From: Parapristionchus giblindavisi
Lineage: Eukaryota > Nematoda > Chromadorea > Rhabditida > Diplogasteridae
Assembly (NCBI GenBank): GCA_943737045.1
Contig: CALSFV010000350.1
Coordinates: forward strand, 1 to 64,000
Length of the DNA: 64,000 nt
Direction of reading: 5' to 3'
The notes beneath the pieces were generated by a model. That model saw only the letters and a program-made list of their open reading frames with translations. It did not search any database and had not been told where the DNA came from. The stretch's first letter is position 1; each line of letters opens with the position of its first letter. Below, piece after piece: positions 44,057-53,994 of this stretch. The position numbers and the translations under genes are program-made.

Positions 44057-47000
44057 AAAGTAGAAGACGAAAGGTGAGAGGATGGATGGATGGGATGGAT
44101 AAAGATATATAACGAGAGTTAGAAGTGAGCGCTCACGAGTTGAGTTTGATGGAGAAGAGGAGGGGAGAGTTAGAGAAAATAAAAAAAGAGAGGAAGAAAA
44201 GAAGGAGTGAGAGAGAGAGAGGGCGAGAGAAGGGGGGAGATAAAGAGAGAGAAATCAGAAGATGAATGGGGAAGAAACACATTGGAAGTAACGAGGCAAA
44301 GGTAAAGTGTAGCTAGAAATGTCAGAAAGATAGCTAGAGCTGTTAGAAAGATAGTTAGAGCTGTCAGAAAGGCAGAAGCAGAGTAACTGCGGGGTAAAAG
44401 TAGCGATCACGGTTGCAGACGCAAAGGTAGAAGAGAACACATTGGCTAAACCCTGTGCACAAAGTGTAAGCACACTCTTCATATCTCTACTTCTCTCTCT
44501 CCCTTCTTCTGTCTACCTCTCTCTCTCTCTCTTTTCATCTCTCTACTTCTCTCTCTCTATCGCTGTTCCTTCTCTGCCCCCCCCCCCTCACCCTTGAAAC
44601 TCCGCCCACAAACTGAATTGCCAATCTATCTATCTGCGTGCGCAGAGAGAGATGTAGTACGAATATGGAGATTGTAGAGATGTGCGTTGGACGGAGACGG
44701 AGGCAGAGAACGAGAGGGAGTAAGTGAGAGAGAGAGAGAGAGTGAGAGAGAGAGAGAGAGAGTGAGAGAGAGAGAGAGATAAAGAGAGAGAGAGAGAGCG
44801 GAGAGAACGATAGAGTCAGAGGACGAATGAGATAGAGGTAGAGAAAGAGAGGGGGGGGGGTAGAGCAACACAGCGGCAAAAAGGACACATTGACAGATCG
44901 AGTATCGATACAGAGTAACTGAAACATGCACGCACACACCGATTCGTCAATATCTCTTAAGGTGTTGGGGCAGGGTGAGAGAGAGATATATATAGCTAGG
45001 GAAAGGGAGAGAGAGAGAGCGAGGGAAAATGGAGAGAGAGATAGAGAAAGAGAGTTAGTGAGAGCGAGATGGAGTTAGGGAGAAGAAGAGAGCTAAAGAA
45101 AATGAAGAGGGAGAGATATCCCCGTGAAACAGGTCTAGCAAAGGTGATGGGGTGAAAGCGCAGGGAGAGAGAGCTATAGACTCTAGGAGCATGCTAACTA
45201 CTCTGAGCTAATGTGAGGAACACAAAAACTCTGGATGATCATTGATTAAGCAATCGGTGAGGAGACCGTGGACAAGAAGATTTCCGATATTAAAACATAC
45301 CACGGTGAACCGAAAAAAGAGAGCGAGAGAGTAATCAAAAATGAGAGAGCGCAGACGATTACAGCACACCACGGTGCACCGTAATCATTGGCACGTTGCC
45401 AAGTGTTCAATGACCACTGCCCTGCGTTGAAAAAAAAACGCTGTGTAATTTTTTTGGGGGGTGAGGAGTGTTATTGTTTGTTGCGTTACTGTACAGCGTG
45501 GGAAATGACACGTGTAATAACCGTGTAACAAGTTGTAATAATTCAGCCAAAGATCAATTTCATTGTTTCCTTACAAGAGATCACTAATACATCACTGCAT
45601 AATGAAGTTAGTAAAGACAATCTACTGTTCTATTTTTAAAAAAAGAAAAGAAGTGAAAAATCCTCGCTTCACACACTTTCTCGCTCCGTTTGGTCTGTAA
45701 CGTAGCTACATGCATATAATCAACGAATAGTCGCCTAGTCTCGCTATATCTATCACTAAATATATCTCTCTGATAACAATCGTGCAGTGCAGATATAGAT
45801 AGATGCTACTAGCTAGTGATAATGACAATACGATAATGATAGAGATAGATAGACAAACGATGGCGAAAGTGAGCATTCGCTGATAGGAATATGATGTGAT
45901 AGAGAGATATGCACTGCATATTGTGCAGACAAAAGATAGATAATAAGGTGATGATACAGAGATCTGGCAGGTTGGGCAGTACCAATGGACCAATGGCCGA
46001 AACAGTGAGCCTTGAATTTAGGAAAACTACAAACTTTATTAATAATCTGAGGTACATTTGTATTAACTCTAAATGTACAACTCTAGAGCCTTTAAAAAGT
46101 GAGTTATGGTGCCTGGGTATCCCGCGTGATAGCTGATGAAAGTTTGAAATGTCCAAATGGTTTGTCTGGAATGCCGACAAACTTTCATGGACACGGCCTC
46201 CGAAGTACTCTACATGGCATAGAATACCGTATGCCATCAGCAGAATACCGTAAGCTAGTTCCAGAAGAAAACCGTAATCTAGTTCCAGAAGAATACCGTA
46301 ATCTAGTTCCAGAAGAATACCGTAATATAGTTCCAGAAGAATAACGTAAACTAGTTCCAGAAGAATACCGTAATCGAGTTCCAGAAGAATATCGTAACCT
46401 AGTTCCAGAAGAATACCGTAACCTAGTTCCAGAAGAATACCGTAATCTAGTTCCAGAAGAATACCGTAACCCAGTACGAGAAACACCATAACATCGCAAC
46501 CAAGTATCAATATATTCATCATACAACAACAATATTCACGTACCCTTCCCCCTTTCAATACATTCTTCTGAATCACTTTGCATTCATGCACCTTCCTCCG
46601 CGTCTCTGCCCCATACTCTCCTAGTTTTCCATGATCTCTAGGCTGTTCTCTGGCTGTCTGGACGCTCTGCACAGCTTCAGCACGTAGATGTGCACTCCCA
46701 CACATCTCATAGCATACGCAATGATGGAAAGTGGAGAACTGCACCAAGTGTTGAAACTCTAATCAACCAGGCAAATAAATCAACTTTATATTTCAAACTC
46801 TTTTCAACTCGTCCTAGTTACGTGTCTCGTTTCGGGAATACACACGTGGACAAACCAATAATATAATCAATTATTTAAAGTTCTATTTTCACCAATCAAT
46901 AAATCAATAACCGACACATGCTCATTTCCGAAAACCAAATCGACAGTGCTCCCAACAGCAACTATATTGAATATTCTCTTTATATCGTTTTCTACTTGCT

Positions 47001-47176
47001 GAAACATCTTCGCGATGCATGATACATAAAATAAAAATGATAAATAAAATAAAATAAAATCCACCGTACCTCTCAGACGGTCGCTGGAAGACAGCGCGCA
47101 CGTCGAGCGGCGAGCACGAGACCGCGTCGTTCGCACACGACAGCATCGCGGTGCTGGAGGCAAAACTGAAATTTAC

Positions 47177-47227
<51 letters not shown>

Positions 47228-47565
47228 CATACGTGGGCGGTATTGCCGCTAGCGGCAAGACCCACCCGATTTTCTCAAAAATAATTCAAAAATGACCCGC
47301 GAAGTGAAATTATTATATTTACATACAACATTTTTGCCACCGACCCACCCGATTCTACTTTCCAGCGGCAATGGCCGCCCATGTATGATACTAATAATCA
47401 CCATCATAATTTTTTTAATGATGTACAGGCCAAATTTTCTCTTGAGCACAGTTATTAAAACTCTCAATTCTTGTCACAAAAATAAAATGAAAAATAAAAT
47501 AATAAAGTTATTATTATTAATAATAATATTTTAAAAACATACAATAATGAAACAAAGAAGAGCAT
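27282..47565 (-). CDS. SUN-domain membrane protein, SUCO/osteopotentia (Slp1) type, 22 exons, 1101 aa
   Basis: Exons in coding order: 47565-47543, 47165-47070, 38732-38572, 38016-37925, 37417-37256, 35561-35508, 35329-35249, 34804-34699, 34485-34403, 34106-33903, 33342-33065, 32495-32225, 32111-32003, 31860-31622, 31329-31230, 30800-30697, 30464-30310, 29976-29866, 29467-29314, 28695-28499, 28240-27969, 27535-27282; phases all agree (3306 nt). Residues 1-17 are a signal peptide. Residues 40-125 are Pro/Thr-rich and end in the TFDEW segment typical of the family. The SUN domain covers about 168-310 ([10 protein letters not shown], then YMRNPCDKA, then ANFELFSS, and [12 protein letters not shown]). 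A long Pro/Ala/Thr-rich linker follows. A helical segment at 655-770 precedes an acidic stretch and one transmembrane helix (about 866-888), then a Ser/Lys/Arg-rich tail with acidic and proline-rich parts. Slp1/SUCO proteins are ER/nuclear-envelope glycoproteins that protect membrane proteins and aid collagen secretion. Intron 2 is 8.3 kb. A minus-strand AATAAA lies at 27051-27046. Confidence 0.88.
27673..27864. mobile_element. CATACATTTTC MITE copy 1 (8-bp duplication ACTACAGT)
   Basis: 192 bp in the last intron of the SUN gene. Duplications at 27665-27672 and 27865-27872. Confidence 0.85.
30161..30265. repeat. TTACATTTGCC palindrome copy in the SUN gene
   Basis: Intronic; arms carry TTACGTGTCTACG and its complement. 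Confidence 0.65.
31073..31192. mobile_element. CATAGGTCGAA-family copy, inverted
   Basis: Same internal CCTGACCGGATTTTGAG units and TTCGACCTATG end. The left end is degraded and lies in a duplicated patch (CAGCATACCAAATAG). Confidence 0.65.
31414..31519. repeat. Hairpin-family copy in the SUN gene
   Basis: Loop region shortened; arms TGACACCCCAAGCTA and TAGCTTGTGGTATGCC. Confidence 0.7.
32131..32176. repeat. (AAT)n microsatellite
   Basis: In the SUN gene intron between exons 12 and 13. Similar tracts at 34121-34172, 47176-47228 and 53959-53993. Confidence 0.9.
33525..33687. mobile_element. Truncated CATACATTTTC MITE
   Basis: The left end is intact (near 33533); the right end is replaced by the CATACATGGGCG element that starts at 33688. 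Intronic in the SUN gene. Confidence 0.65.
33688..33889. mobile_element. CATACATGGGCG MITE copy 1
   Basis: About 200 bp with several TTTTACAGGGGGC units. Its right end is 13 bp from SUN gene exon 10. No matching duplication because it is fused to the truncated element on its left. Confidence 0.75.
34966..35064. mobile_element. CATAGGTCGAA MITE copy 1 (duplication ATATTAGC)
   Basis: 99 bp, the shortest member. In the SUN gene intron between exons 7 and 8. Confidence 0.8.
35085..35266. repeat. Partial duplication reaching into SUN gene exon 7
   Basis: The stretch CAGTCCATGATAGTC...GTGTACCTGTATCGT occurs at 35091-35133 and again at 35212-35257. The second copy is the exon 7 3' end with its donor; the first is a decoy copy with the same donor. 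Confidence 0.7.
35650..37090. repeat. Three tandem diverged copies of a 0.5-0.6-kb unit
   Basis: Units near 35650, 36165 and 36830 share GCTATAACGAA, TTGAAAATG, CTGCGC.AATTCAACAGGTGA and the AGCGATCTCTA end. All lie in the SUN gene intron between exons 5 and 6. The middle unit carries the MITE at 36527. A fragment recurs at 29050. Confidence 0.65.
36527..36687. mobile_element. CATAGGTCGAA MITE copy 2 (duplication GTCGGCGC)
   Basis: 161 bp with tandem CAAAATCCGGTCAGG units. The right end is CCTAAG rather than CCTATG. Confidence 0.8.
37101..37207. repeat. TTACATTTGCC palindrome copy in the SUN gene
   Basis: It lies close 3' of exon 5, in the intron after it. Arms GCATCGTTACATTTGCC and complement. 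Confidence 0.7.
37446..37662. repeat. GTGGTGTTA foldback
   Basis: Arms of about 90 bp from GTGGTGTTAAAATCTTGGAAAAG to the complement at 37570-37662. A related GTGGTGTTACATTTT palindrome lies at 16030-16161. Confidence 0.7.
37738..37909. mobile_element. CATACATTTTC MITE copy 2 (duplication ACTCAAAC)
   Basis: 172 bp beside exon 4 of the SUN gene. Contains GACCCACTATATA repeats typical of the family. Confidence 0.85.
40371..40551. mobile_element. CATAGGTGGGCGCG MITE copy 1 (duplication CCAGAGGC/CCAGAGAC)
   Basis: 181 bp with inner GGCTGTGCGCAAA motifs. In SUN gene intron 2. Confidence 0.8.
43311..43514. mobile_element. CATAGGTCGAA MITE copy 3 (duplication CAAACAGT)
   Basis: 204 bp with four CAAAATGCGGTCAGG units. 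The unit number differs between copies. Confidence 0.85.
43884..44052. repeat. (GA)n microsatellite block
   Basis: Two long pure GA runs separated by GATAGATAGA. GA-rich sequence continues to about 45180 with interruptions. Confidence 0.95.
46230..46475. repeat. 24-bp minisatellite
   Basis: Unit TTCCAGAAGAATACCGTAATCTAG, about ten copies with single-base variants. It accounts for a 312-codon open frame on the minus strand. Confidence 0.9.
47228..47387. mobile_element. CATACGTGGGCGG MITE (duplication ATAATAAT/ATACTAAT)
   Basis: About 160 bp with inverted ends, inserted at the edge of an AAT microsatellite in SUN gene intron 1. The 8-bp flanks differ at one base. Confidence 0.65.
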
Positions 47566-47639
47566 CGAGAGCGGGTTCGAGGCGCACGCAGTCGCCGCTG
47601 TAAAGGTATTCGTTATGCAAAGACGGATTCAGTAGTGAC

Positions 47640-47815
47640 CATACATTTTCTTACTCTCATAATGTGAGGATCGCGACCCACTATATACGGCTCATTTTCT
47701 CGATCGACCCACAATATAACGCTCTTATTTATGCGACAAATTACAATTTCAGCGGAAAATAACGATTTTTCTTAATCGACCCAAAAAAATCCTGTGAGGG
47801 TAACGAAAATGTATG
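47640..47815. mobile_element. CATACATTTTC MITE copy 3 (duplication GTAGTGAC/GTAGTTGC)
   Basis: It lies about 40 bp upstream of the SUN gene first exon. The duplication has one mismatch pair, so the insertion is older. Confidence 0.75.
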
Positions 47816-48047
47816 GTAGTTGCATTGTCCATAGCATCTTCATCAAGACTAATCAAGGTAGTGATCTACACAGAAATCCAACCATTGACTCAATCATATT
47901 ATTATTATCGTAGTCGTTTCGCGTTGTTATAATACTTGTTATAAACACATGGCGTGGATAAATCATATATAATCATAATCAGCAAGAAGAAAATCAAATT
48001 GCTTAAAAGTTACAAGCTTCTTCAAGAAACTTTTCAGTTGCGCCGAG

Positions 48048-48249
48048 TCACCAAGTCTCGTGCGCGTTCTTGTTTGGGAAGAGAAAGAAAGTAAGCAGGG
48101 ATCAAAGATCAAAGATCAAACTACGAAGATCAAAGATCAAACTAAGATCAAAGATCAAAGATCACCTCGTCGCCCGTCGCCGTCGGTAGTAGAGGAAAAT
48201 CGTCGCATTCGTCCCATCCTTGCTTTCTTCTAAATCTAATTCCCTCTTC
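48048..48249 (-). CDS. Possible terminal two exons of an unidentified gene
   Basis: A phase-0 exon (48249-48166, 28 codons, containing QGWDECDDFPLLP) has an acceptor after CATGCCAG and a GTGATC donor. A 97-bp intron made mostly of the GATCAAA heptamer follows. A last exon (48068-48048) then encodes NAHETW and stops. GC-rich codons and the heptamer intron resemble the real genes here. No upstream exon could be found between this and pbs-6, and the opposite strand also shows a splice-like exon at 48037-48090, so the strand is not certain. The family was not recognised. Confidence 0.3.
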
Positions 48250-48461
48250 CTGGCATGTGTGAAGATGCAGTTACTGCAAAGAAATCAGAAATCAAAGATC
48301 AATTATCGAGGATATAGTATGATTCAAGGATAACAGTAAACATCGGCTAAAATTCAAAACAGCAATTAGTCGCCATGGCAGCTAAAACTCTATTGGACTC
48401 AGCAATACAGTAGTGCATAGCGCAAACAAAAGGACGGGAAAGAATTAAAGGGGAAAAAGAC

Positions 48462-48644
48462 CATACATTTTCATACCCTCACTGTGTGAGGATTGACCCA
48501 CTATGTACGGCTCATTTTCAGTGTCGACCCACTATATAAAGCTCATTTTTTATGTGAAAGATTACAATTTAAGCGAAAAATAACGATTTTTCTAAAGCGA
48601 CCCACTGTATAAAAATAATTCGGTGAGGGCACCGAAAATGTATG
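48462..48644. mobile_element. CATACATTTTC MITE copy 4 (duplication AAAAAGAC)
   Basis: 183 bp with perfect duplications at 48454-48461 and 48645-48652. Confidence 0.85.
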
Positions 48645-49311
48645 AAAAAGACCGATCGGAACTAGGGATTAATACGAGCTTCCACGGTACTAAATGGGAG
48701 AAGGTAGATTAAAAGGTGGATTTTTATATAGATCACTATCCTTTCCATTGACGAACGCTACAATTGGAAGATATAAGCACGCACTGTAACACGAAAACAC
48801 CGAGATAAAGGTTCCAGTCAACAGTGCAGTGAAATTCTAGAACAAGAAGGCGCAGGAAAGTAGATACGGGTGCGTGAAGTGAGAAATAGAGAGAAAAGTC
48901 AACGGATATCCCATCCTCGAAGACGTCCACAAGAAAGACATCTGACCAATTCGAAATGTCTATCAATAATCAGCCAATCATTGGATTTTTTTAACGATTC
49001 CACTACGACTGAAGCAAGTTCTATTGCATTTAGGCGTAATATCACTAGGATCATGTAGTTGGGCAATATTGCCTTTGTTATTGTTAATATTATTGTTATT
49101 ATTATTTTTTAAACCCATAAATCATCGTCCAATCCAATCAGCTGATCATCATTTGATATAGATTGTACACTCATCAACAATACCACAGTCCATCACTCTG
49201 ATATCAGTTATCAGTCTGATAAGAATGAGAACACTGACAAGGAAAAATACGGTTATACACAAACAGGGCCGCAATCGTCATTGATTGGCTGATTATTGAT
49301 AGTCCATTTCG

Positions 49312-49981
49312 ATGGAGTCAGATGACATTCTGGTGGAGGATCTATTGCTGTGGACTCTGACCGGAAGGTCAACACACATAATGACGCGTACTACTATGTT
49401 TATCACACTATTTGCTATACAATATTCCGAAAATAGATGTTATCTGTCATACAATCACCACAATAAATACCGCACTCATAGTTTAGGCACAGCGTTTGTT
49501 CCAACACCGGAGAGCGGTCATGGAAAACTTGATCTAATCCTTGAGATCATCGTAACACTCCAGCAAATTTTGATCGACTATCAACACAATCAAGATGTGC
49601 CATCAACTTCCATCTTTCAAAGAAACAAAGCATACTCCATCTATGCCGTCTCGTATCTCTCAAGCACACGAGAACCGGACGTACAGCCGGCAAAGAGCCG
49701 CCGCTAATCATTTAATCACCATGATATAGTGCGCACGCGCTTCCTATCTTATCACACAATATCATATTAGCAGAGGACACAACTCGTGACGCCAAAGTCT
49801 CCAATCTCTCAACCCTTTATCAATCATATCAGTCTAAAAAATCAAGTGACAACCGATTGATGACGCAAGCAATGCAATATTTTTAGAGCTACAAGGTCAA
49901 GAAGTTCCCGTGCCGGAAGATCTTATTCAATCAGAAACCCAGCAAGCAAGACTACTCCACGGATGATGACAATACAACATA
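49312..49981 (+). CDS. Hypothetical two-exon gene or relic
   Basis: There is an open frame from ATG 49312 to a stop at 49707. An alternative splice from a GT at 49680 to a TTTTTAG acceptor at 49888 would add a basic, Asp-ended exon (49889-49981, starting SYKVKKF and ending DDDNTT). The second piece has coding-like codons; the first is AT-rich like the surrounding spacer. There is no recognisable domain and no further exon. It may be a decayed gene. Confidence 0.2.
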
Positions 49982-50082
49982 ATACACTTTTGCACAATCC
50001 TTCATAACATGTGGTCTCACACAGTTCCACAAGTCTTTTTAAGTATTACTTTCTATTCACCAAATACTCCATTACTCTAAAC

Positions 50083-50275
50083 CATAGGTGGGCGCGTGAA
50101 AACGAATTATTTTTGCGCACAGCCTAGCCTTCTCTTGCGGGGCCTTGCGCATGGCTTTGCCTCGCAAAAATTGGAAAATTTCCAGTCATATCTGCAAAAA
50201 ATTTGCAATGCGCATAGCCTTGCATTACAATTTCCCGGTTTGCGCACAGCCTTTCCCCCAGCGCGCCCACCTATG
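50083..50275. mobile_element. CATAGGTGGGCGCG MITE copy 2 (duplication CTCTAAAC)
   Basis: 193 bp, perfect 8-bp duplication at 50075-50082 and 50276-50283. Confidence 0.85.
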
Positions 50276-50340
50276 CTCTAAACACTTCACTTCATAGAAT
50301 AAAAAATAAAAATCAAACAAATACTCCCATAACGCTTGAC

Positions 50341-50532
50341 CATACATGGGCGGGGTACCTGGAGCTCGGTTCTACAGGGGGCATCCGAACGAAAAGTGGT
50401 TAATTTTTGCAGGGGGCCTTCACTTTTTTATCAAAAAATTCACCTAATCACATTTTTTACAGAGGGCATTCCTCAAATTTTCGAAAATTCCTAATTTTAC
50501 AGGGGGCACCCCCATGTCGGCGCCCATGTATG
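50341..50532. mobile_element. CATACATGGGCG MITE copy 2 (duplication CGCTTGAC)
   Basis: 192 bp; duplications at 50333-50340 and 50533-50540. Carries the ACAGGGGGC units. Confidence 0.85.
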
Positions 50533-50539
50533 CGCTTGA

Positions 50540-52140
50540 CCATCTATCCACAGTCTTATGGAAAATTAATAAACAACATCGCCTCTCTCGCAAACAATCA
50601 GTCAATACATACAATACTATACTAAACAAGGAAGGGGCGGTCAATACGGTAAACAAGTAGTAGTCTTCGCGCCAACAGCAGCATAACAGGATCTGTCACG
50701 GGATCATAATGGACAATGATTTAAGCGAATGAAGGGTCGACTGATGAATTAATGGATGAATATCGATTGATTAAGAAGAAAACACAAAATTAAGGCATTT
50801 CAATCAAAAGCAGTTGATTCATGGGATGTAAGTGTTGCATCATTGCTACACTTACACAATCGGCAAAAAAAATGACAACCCCTATAACGATGCTAATAGA
50901 GAAACATATCCCCAAACCGGTTCATACATTATCGTGCAATAATCGAACAGAGCACAGAGATTTTCGAACACACAGAGAACGGCCATTAAAACTTGACAAT
51001 GTTCCAAAAAATCTGCACAGATTGGCATTGCGTAGGGATCGACGGACAAAGAAAAGACCACTCCATCAGAGAAGGATAGAGCAAAGTGAACTAAAGGTAC
51101 CACAGTAATCCATACACAACAGTAACTATATTCGATTGCATTTCCCCAATTGCCACCACAATTTTGCGTGAAATGCCGTGCACTAAAAGCACATGATTCA
51201 ATCAAAATTTATTGCCGCTCCAGATCACGCCACCAGCTGCTCAAATAGTGCTTGTAACGTGCACTGTTCTATTTCGCATGTAATCGCACGGCTCTGTCGA
51301 CGTCATGAAAGCACTAAAACTGCAAAAAAGCGCGCTGACAGAGTCGGCAGGCTCTTGCAGGCAAACGAGACACTCTCAACGACATATCAATCATGCGCGC
51401 TCAACTCTGGCATGAGACTCTTCGAGACAAGACAACTGACCCCGCAGGCATGTGATCGAACAAAACTTCGTACACACAGCAATCAAACAATAATCAATAC
51501 AACACCCTATCAGAGATAGCGCAAGAGAAACACATTCAATGACCTAGTGGTTGACGAAACATCGCATAAGCCGCTTAGGCGACCACAAAAGTGAGCGAGA
51601 ACCATTGATTTTAGTGTAACCAACGAGAGTATCAAGGGTCGAAATCGATTGAACAAAAGGTGGAACGGAAAATGATGAAGGTGACGAAAGAGTGGTAAGG
51701 AAACGTCAGCGCAATAGTCCGGTTGACTCACGCGAATCGCGCATTTCCCACGAGAGCTCACAACAAACGCACACCACAAGCGCGTCAGCACGCTCTCTAT
51801 ACGTCAGAGCACTCGCCTAGCGCCAATGATAGATACCTTTTCAACAAGTCCTTAACTGTGTTTCGTAAATCAAATTGTAAAACAAAATTAGCTGTTATCC
51901 CTAGACCTCAGAGGCACTCGTCATGCGCCAATCAAGATATTCTTTCAACAGGTCTTTAACTGCTTGGTTGGTGTATCAATGTGAGAAACAACAAATTAGC
52001 AGTTACCATCGCTTTATCATCACATCATCCAATCAATAACTTAGTCACACATTTATGAATACATTACAAACCGAGAAAGAGAAAGAAAGGAATAAATTGA
52101 ATACAATACACAAATCGCAGGCAGAACACGGGAACGGATA
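50540..52140. other. Spacer before pbs-6
   Basis: Open frames at 50821-51108 and 51193-51519 lack recognisable domains or splice partners. A short exon-like piece (52134-52190, ending VEDLRH and stop) follows a CGCAG acceptor but stands alone. Confidence 0.35.
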
Positions 52141-52224
52141 CTCGGTAGTGGCGGTAGAGGACCTTAGGCACTAAGGAGCAGCACTGAGCTCTCAAGTACA
52201 GAGGTGCTTAGAGCTCAGAGGTGC

Positions 52225-53956
52225 TTAATCCTCCCTAAGTCTTCTTCGCTCGGTGCGGATGGGTTTGCCGTGTTCGGCGATCACGAGATGGATCGAGTCT
52301 CCGGTGGTGATCTCACGCTCGGCTGCGGATCGGAAGGCGTCGCGCACCTGGAATCAATACATTAATATCGTAATCGATCCGTAATACAGTAACCAAGATG
52401 TAATACCGGAATCGAGCTAGTATGCTGATATCGTTAATACAGTAATCTGGTGTAGTAAGATTTTTCTTCTCAAACTGGTCTACTACAAATTACAGAGTAC
52501 AGTAATCATAAAAAAATATTCCAATATAACGTAATCAAGTAAAAATAGGTTAAAGCCTAGCATAAAATCACTCAATTTAAATGAAATATGAATAATACAA
52601 CAACCAATTTATCCCAAAGATCAGGCTGACATTGTCGGAATAATTGCTGTATACTTACCAGGGCGCAGGCGCGCTCGAGTGTGAGAGGAGGGCGCTCCAT
52701 TCCTTCGGCTAGTGTTACATGACCGACCTTAATTACAAGAAAATTTTAAAACCGCTTAATTATATGTCAAAAACGGTATTTTCATATCAACAACTATTTC
52801 TCGTATCTCGCCGACAGAATGTTTCTATTTTTAAAAATTATCACATACTCCTATCGCTATAGCGTTTACAAGCAGCATTCCAGTCAATCAGAAATGAATC
52901 ATCAATATTCAAGTTTAAATTTGGCGGGCAGACTACCGTATACCTGGCAATCGAGGAAGGGAATGAGCATGGGTTCTGCGGCGCCAGAGGCCGAGTACTG
53001 CAGACGCTCGATGCAGCCGATGGGATCGTACGAGAAGACGGCGCCCTTGCCTGCACATCAATAACCAATCAATATTGGCAAATCAATATCATATATTTTC
53101 GGTACCCTCGCCGTTATTTTTATATAGGGGTAGATTTTCGAAATATGATGGGTCAAATTCAAAAAATCGTTATTTTTCGGTTGAAAATTGTCATTTTTTA
53201 AACTTATTTTCGCAGCAAGTGAACGAAAATGAGCCATATATAGTGGGTCAATCCTCGCAATATGAGGCTATGAAAATGTATGATCAATATTGACAATGAC
53301 AATTCCAATATCATTATGTTATCTGTTTTTTTCAATGGATCAATGGAACAACAAATGAACATAACCGATTCGAAAATAAAATCATACATGGGCGCCGACA
53401 TGGGGTGCCCCCTGTAAAATTAGGACTTTTCGAAAATTTGTGGAATGCCCCCTGTAAAAAATGCGATTAGGTGAAATTTTAGATAAAAAAGTGAAGGCAC
53501 CTGTAAAATTAACCATTTTTCGTTCGGATGCCCCCTGTAGAACCGAGCTCCAGGTACCCCGCCCATGTATGAATAAAATACAAGACAACAGTCGGGAGTG
53601 ATGTGATTTTACTTTAAAAAATCAATACTTTAAGCACTACCGTACCATGCTCATCAATACCGGCGAGAATGGCTCCGGTGTAGTAGGGGAAGAAGCGGCG
53701 GTAGTACAGGTTACGCGCGAGAAGCTCGGCACAGAGATCTACCTAAACGAGAAATATTGATTATAATGCAAACAGAGATCAGTCAATAATGTTTTGAAAA
53801 TCAATCGATAACAGGGTAAAATCAATCAATAATATACTCACAGTCATATCGGATCTGTAGTCGAAGCGGTACTTGTGGAGATGAGTCTGAACATTGTTTT
53901 GTTAAGTTTACCTTCATTAAATCGTTATTCAGTACTTACTCACTTATAACACAGAG

Positions 53957-53994
<38 letters not shown>

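Larger units (their letters stand above)
38740..47060. other. Intron 2 of the SUN gene, 8.3 kb
   Basis: Holds two CATA-type MITEs, the GA blocks and the 24-bp minisatellite. A short GC-richer patch (41370-41530) and an AT-rich frame near 42140-42340 have no matching splice partners. Nothing convincing is nested here. Confidence 0.5.

Noticed and set aside
43777..44058. Open frames of Ser/Leu repeats on the minus strand
   Set aside because: Translation of GA microsatellites only.
45809..46747. 312-codon open frame on the minus strand
   Set aside because: It is the translation of a 24-bp minisatellite plus flanks; repeated GILLELDY units, no splice partners.
50821..51519. Two open frames of about 100 codons on the plus strand
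   Set aside because: No domain, no acceptable splice sites, composition of spacer DNA.
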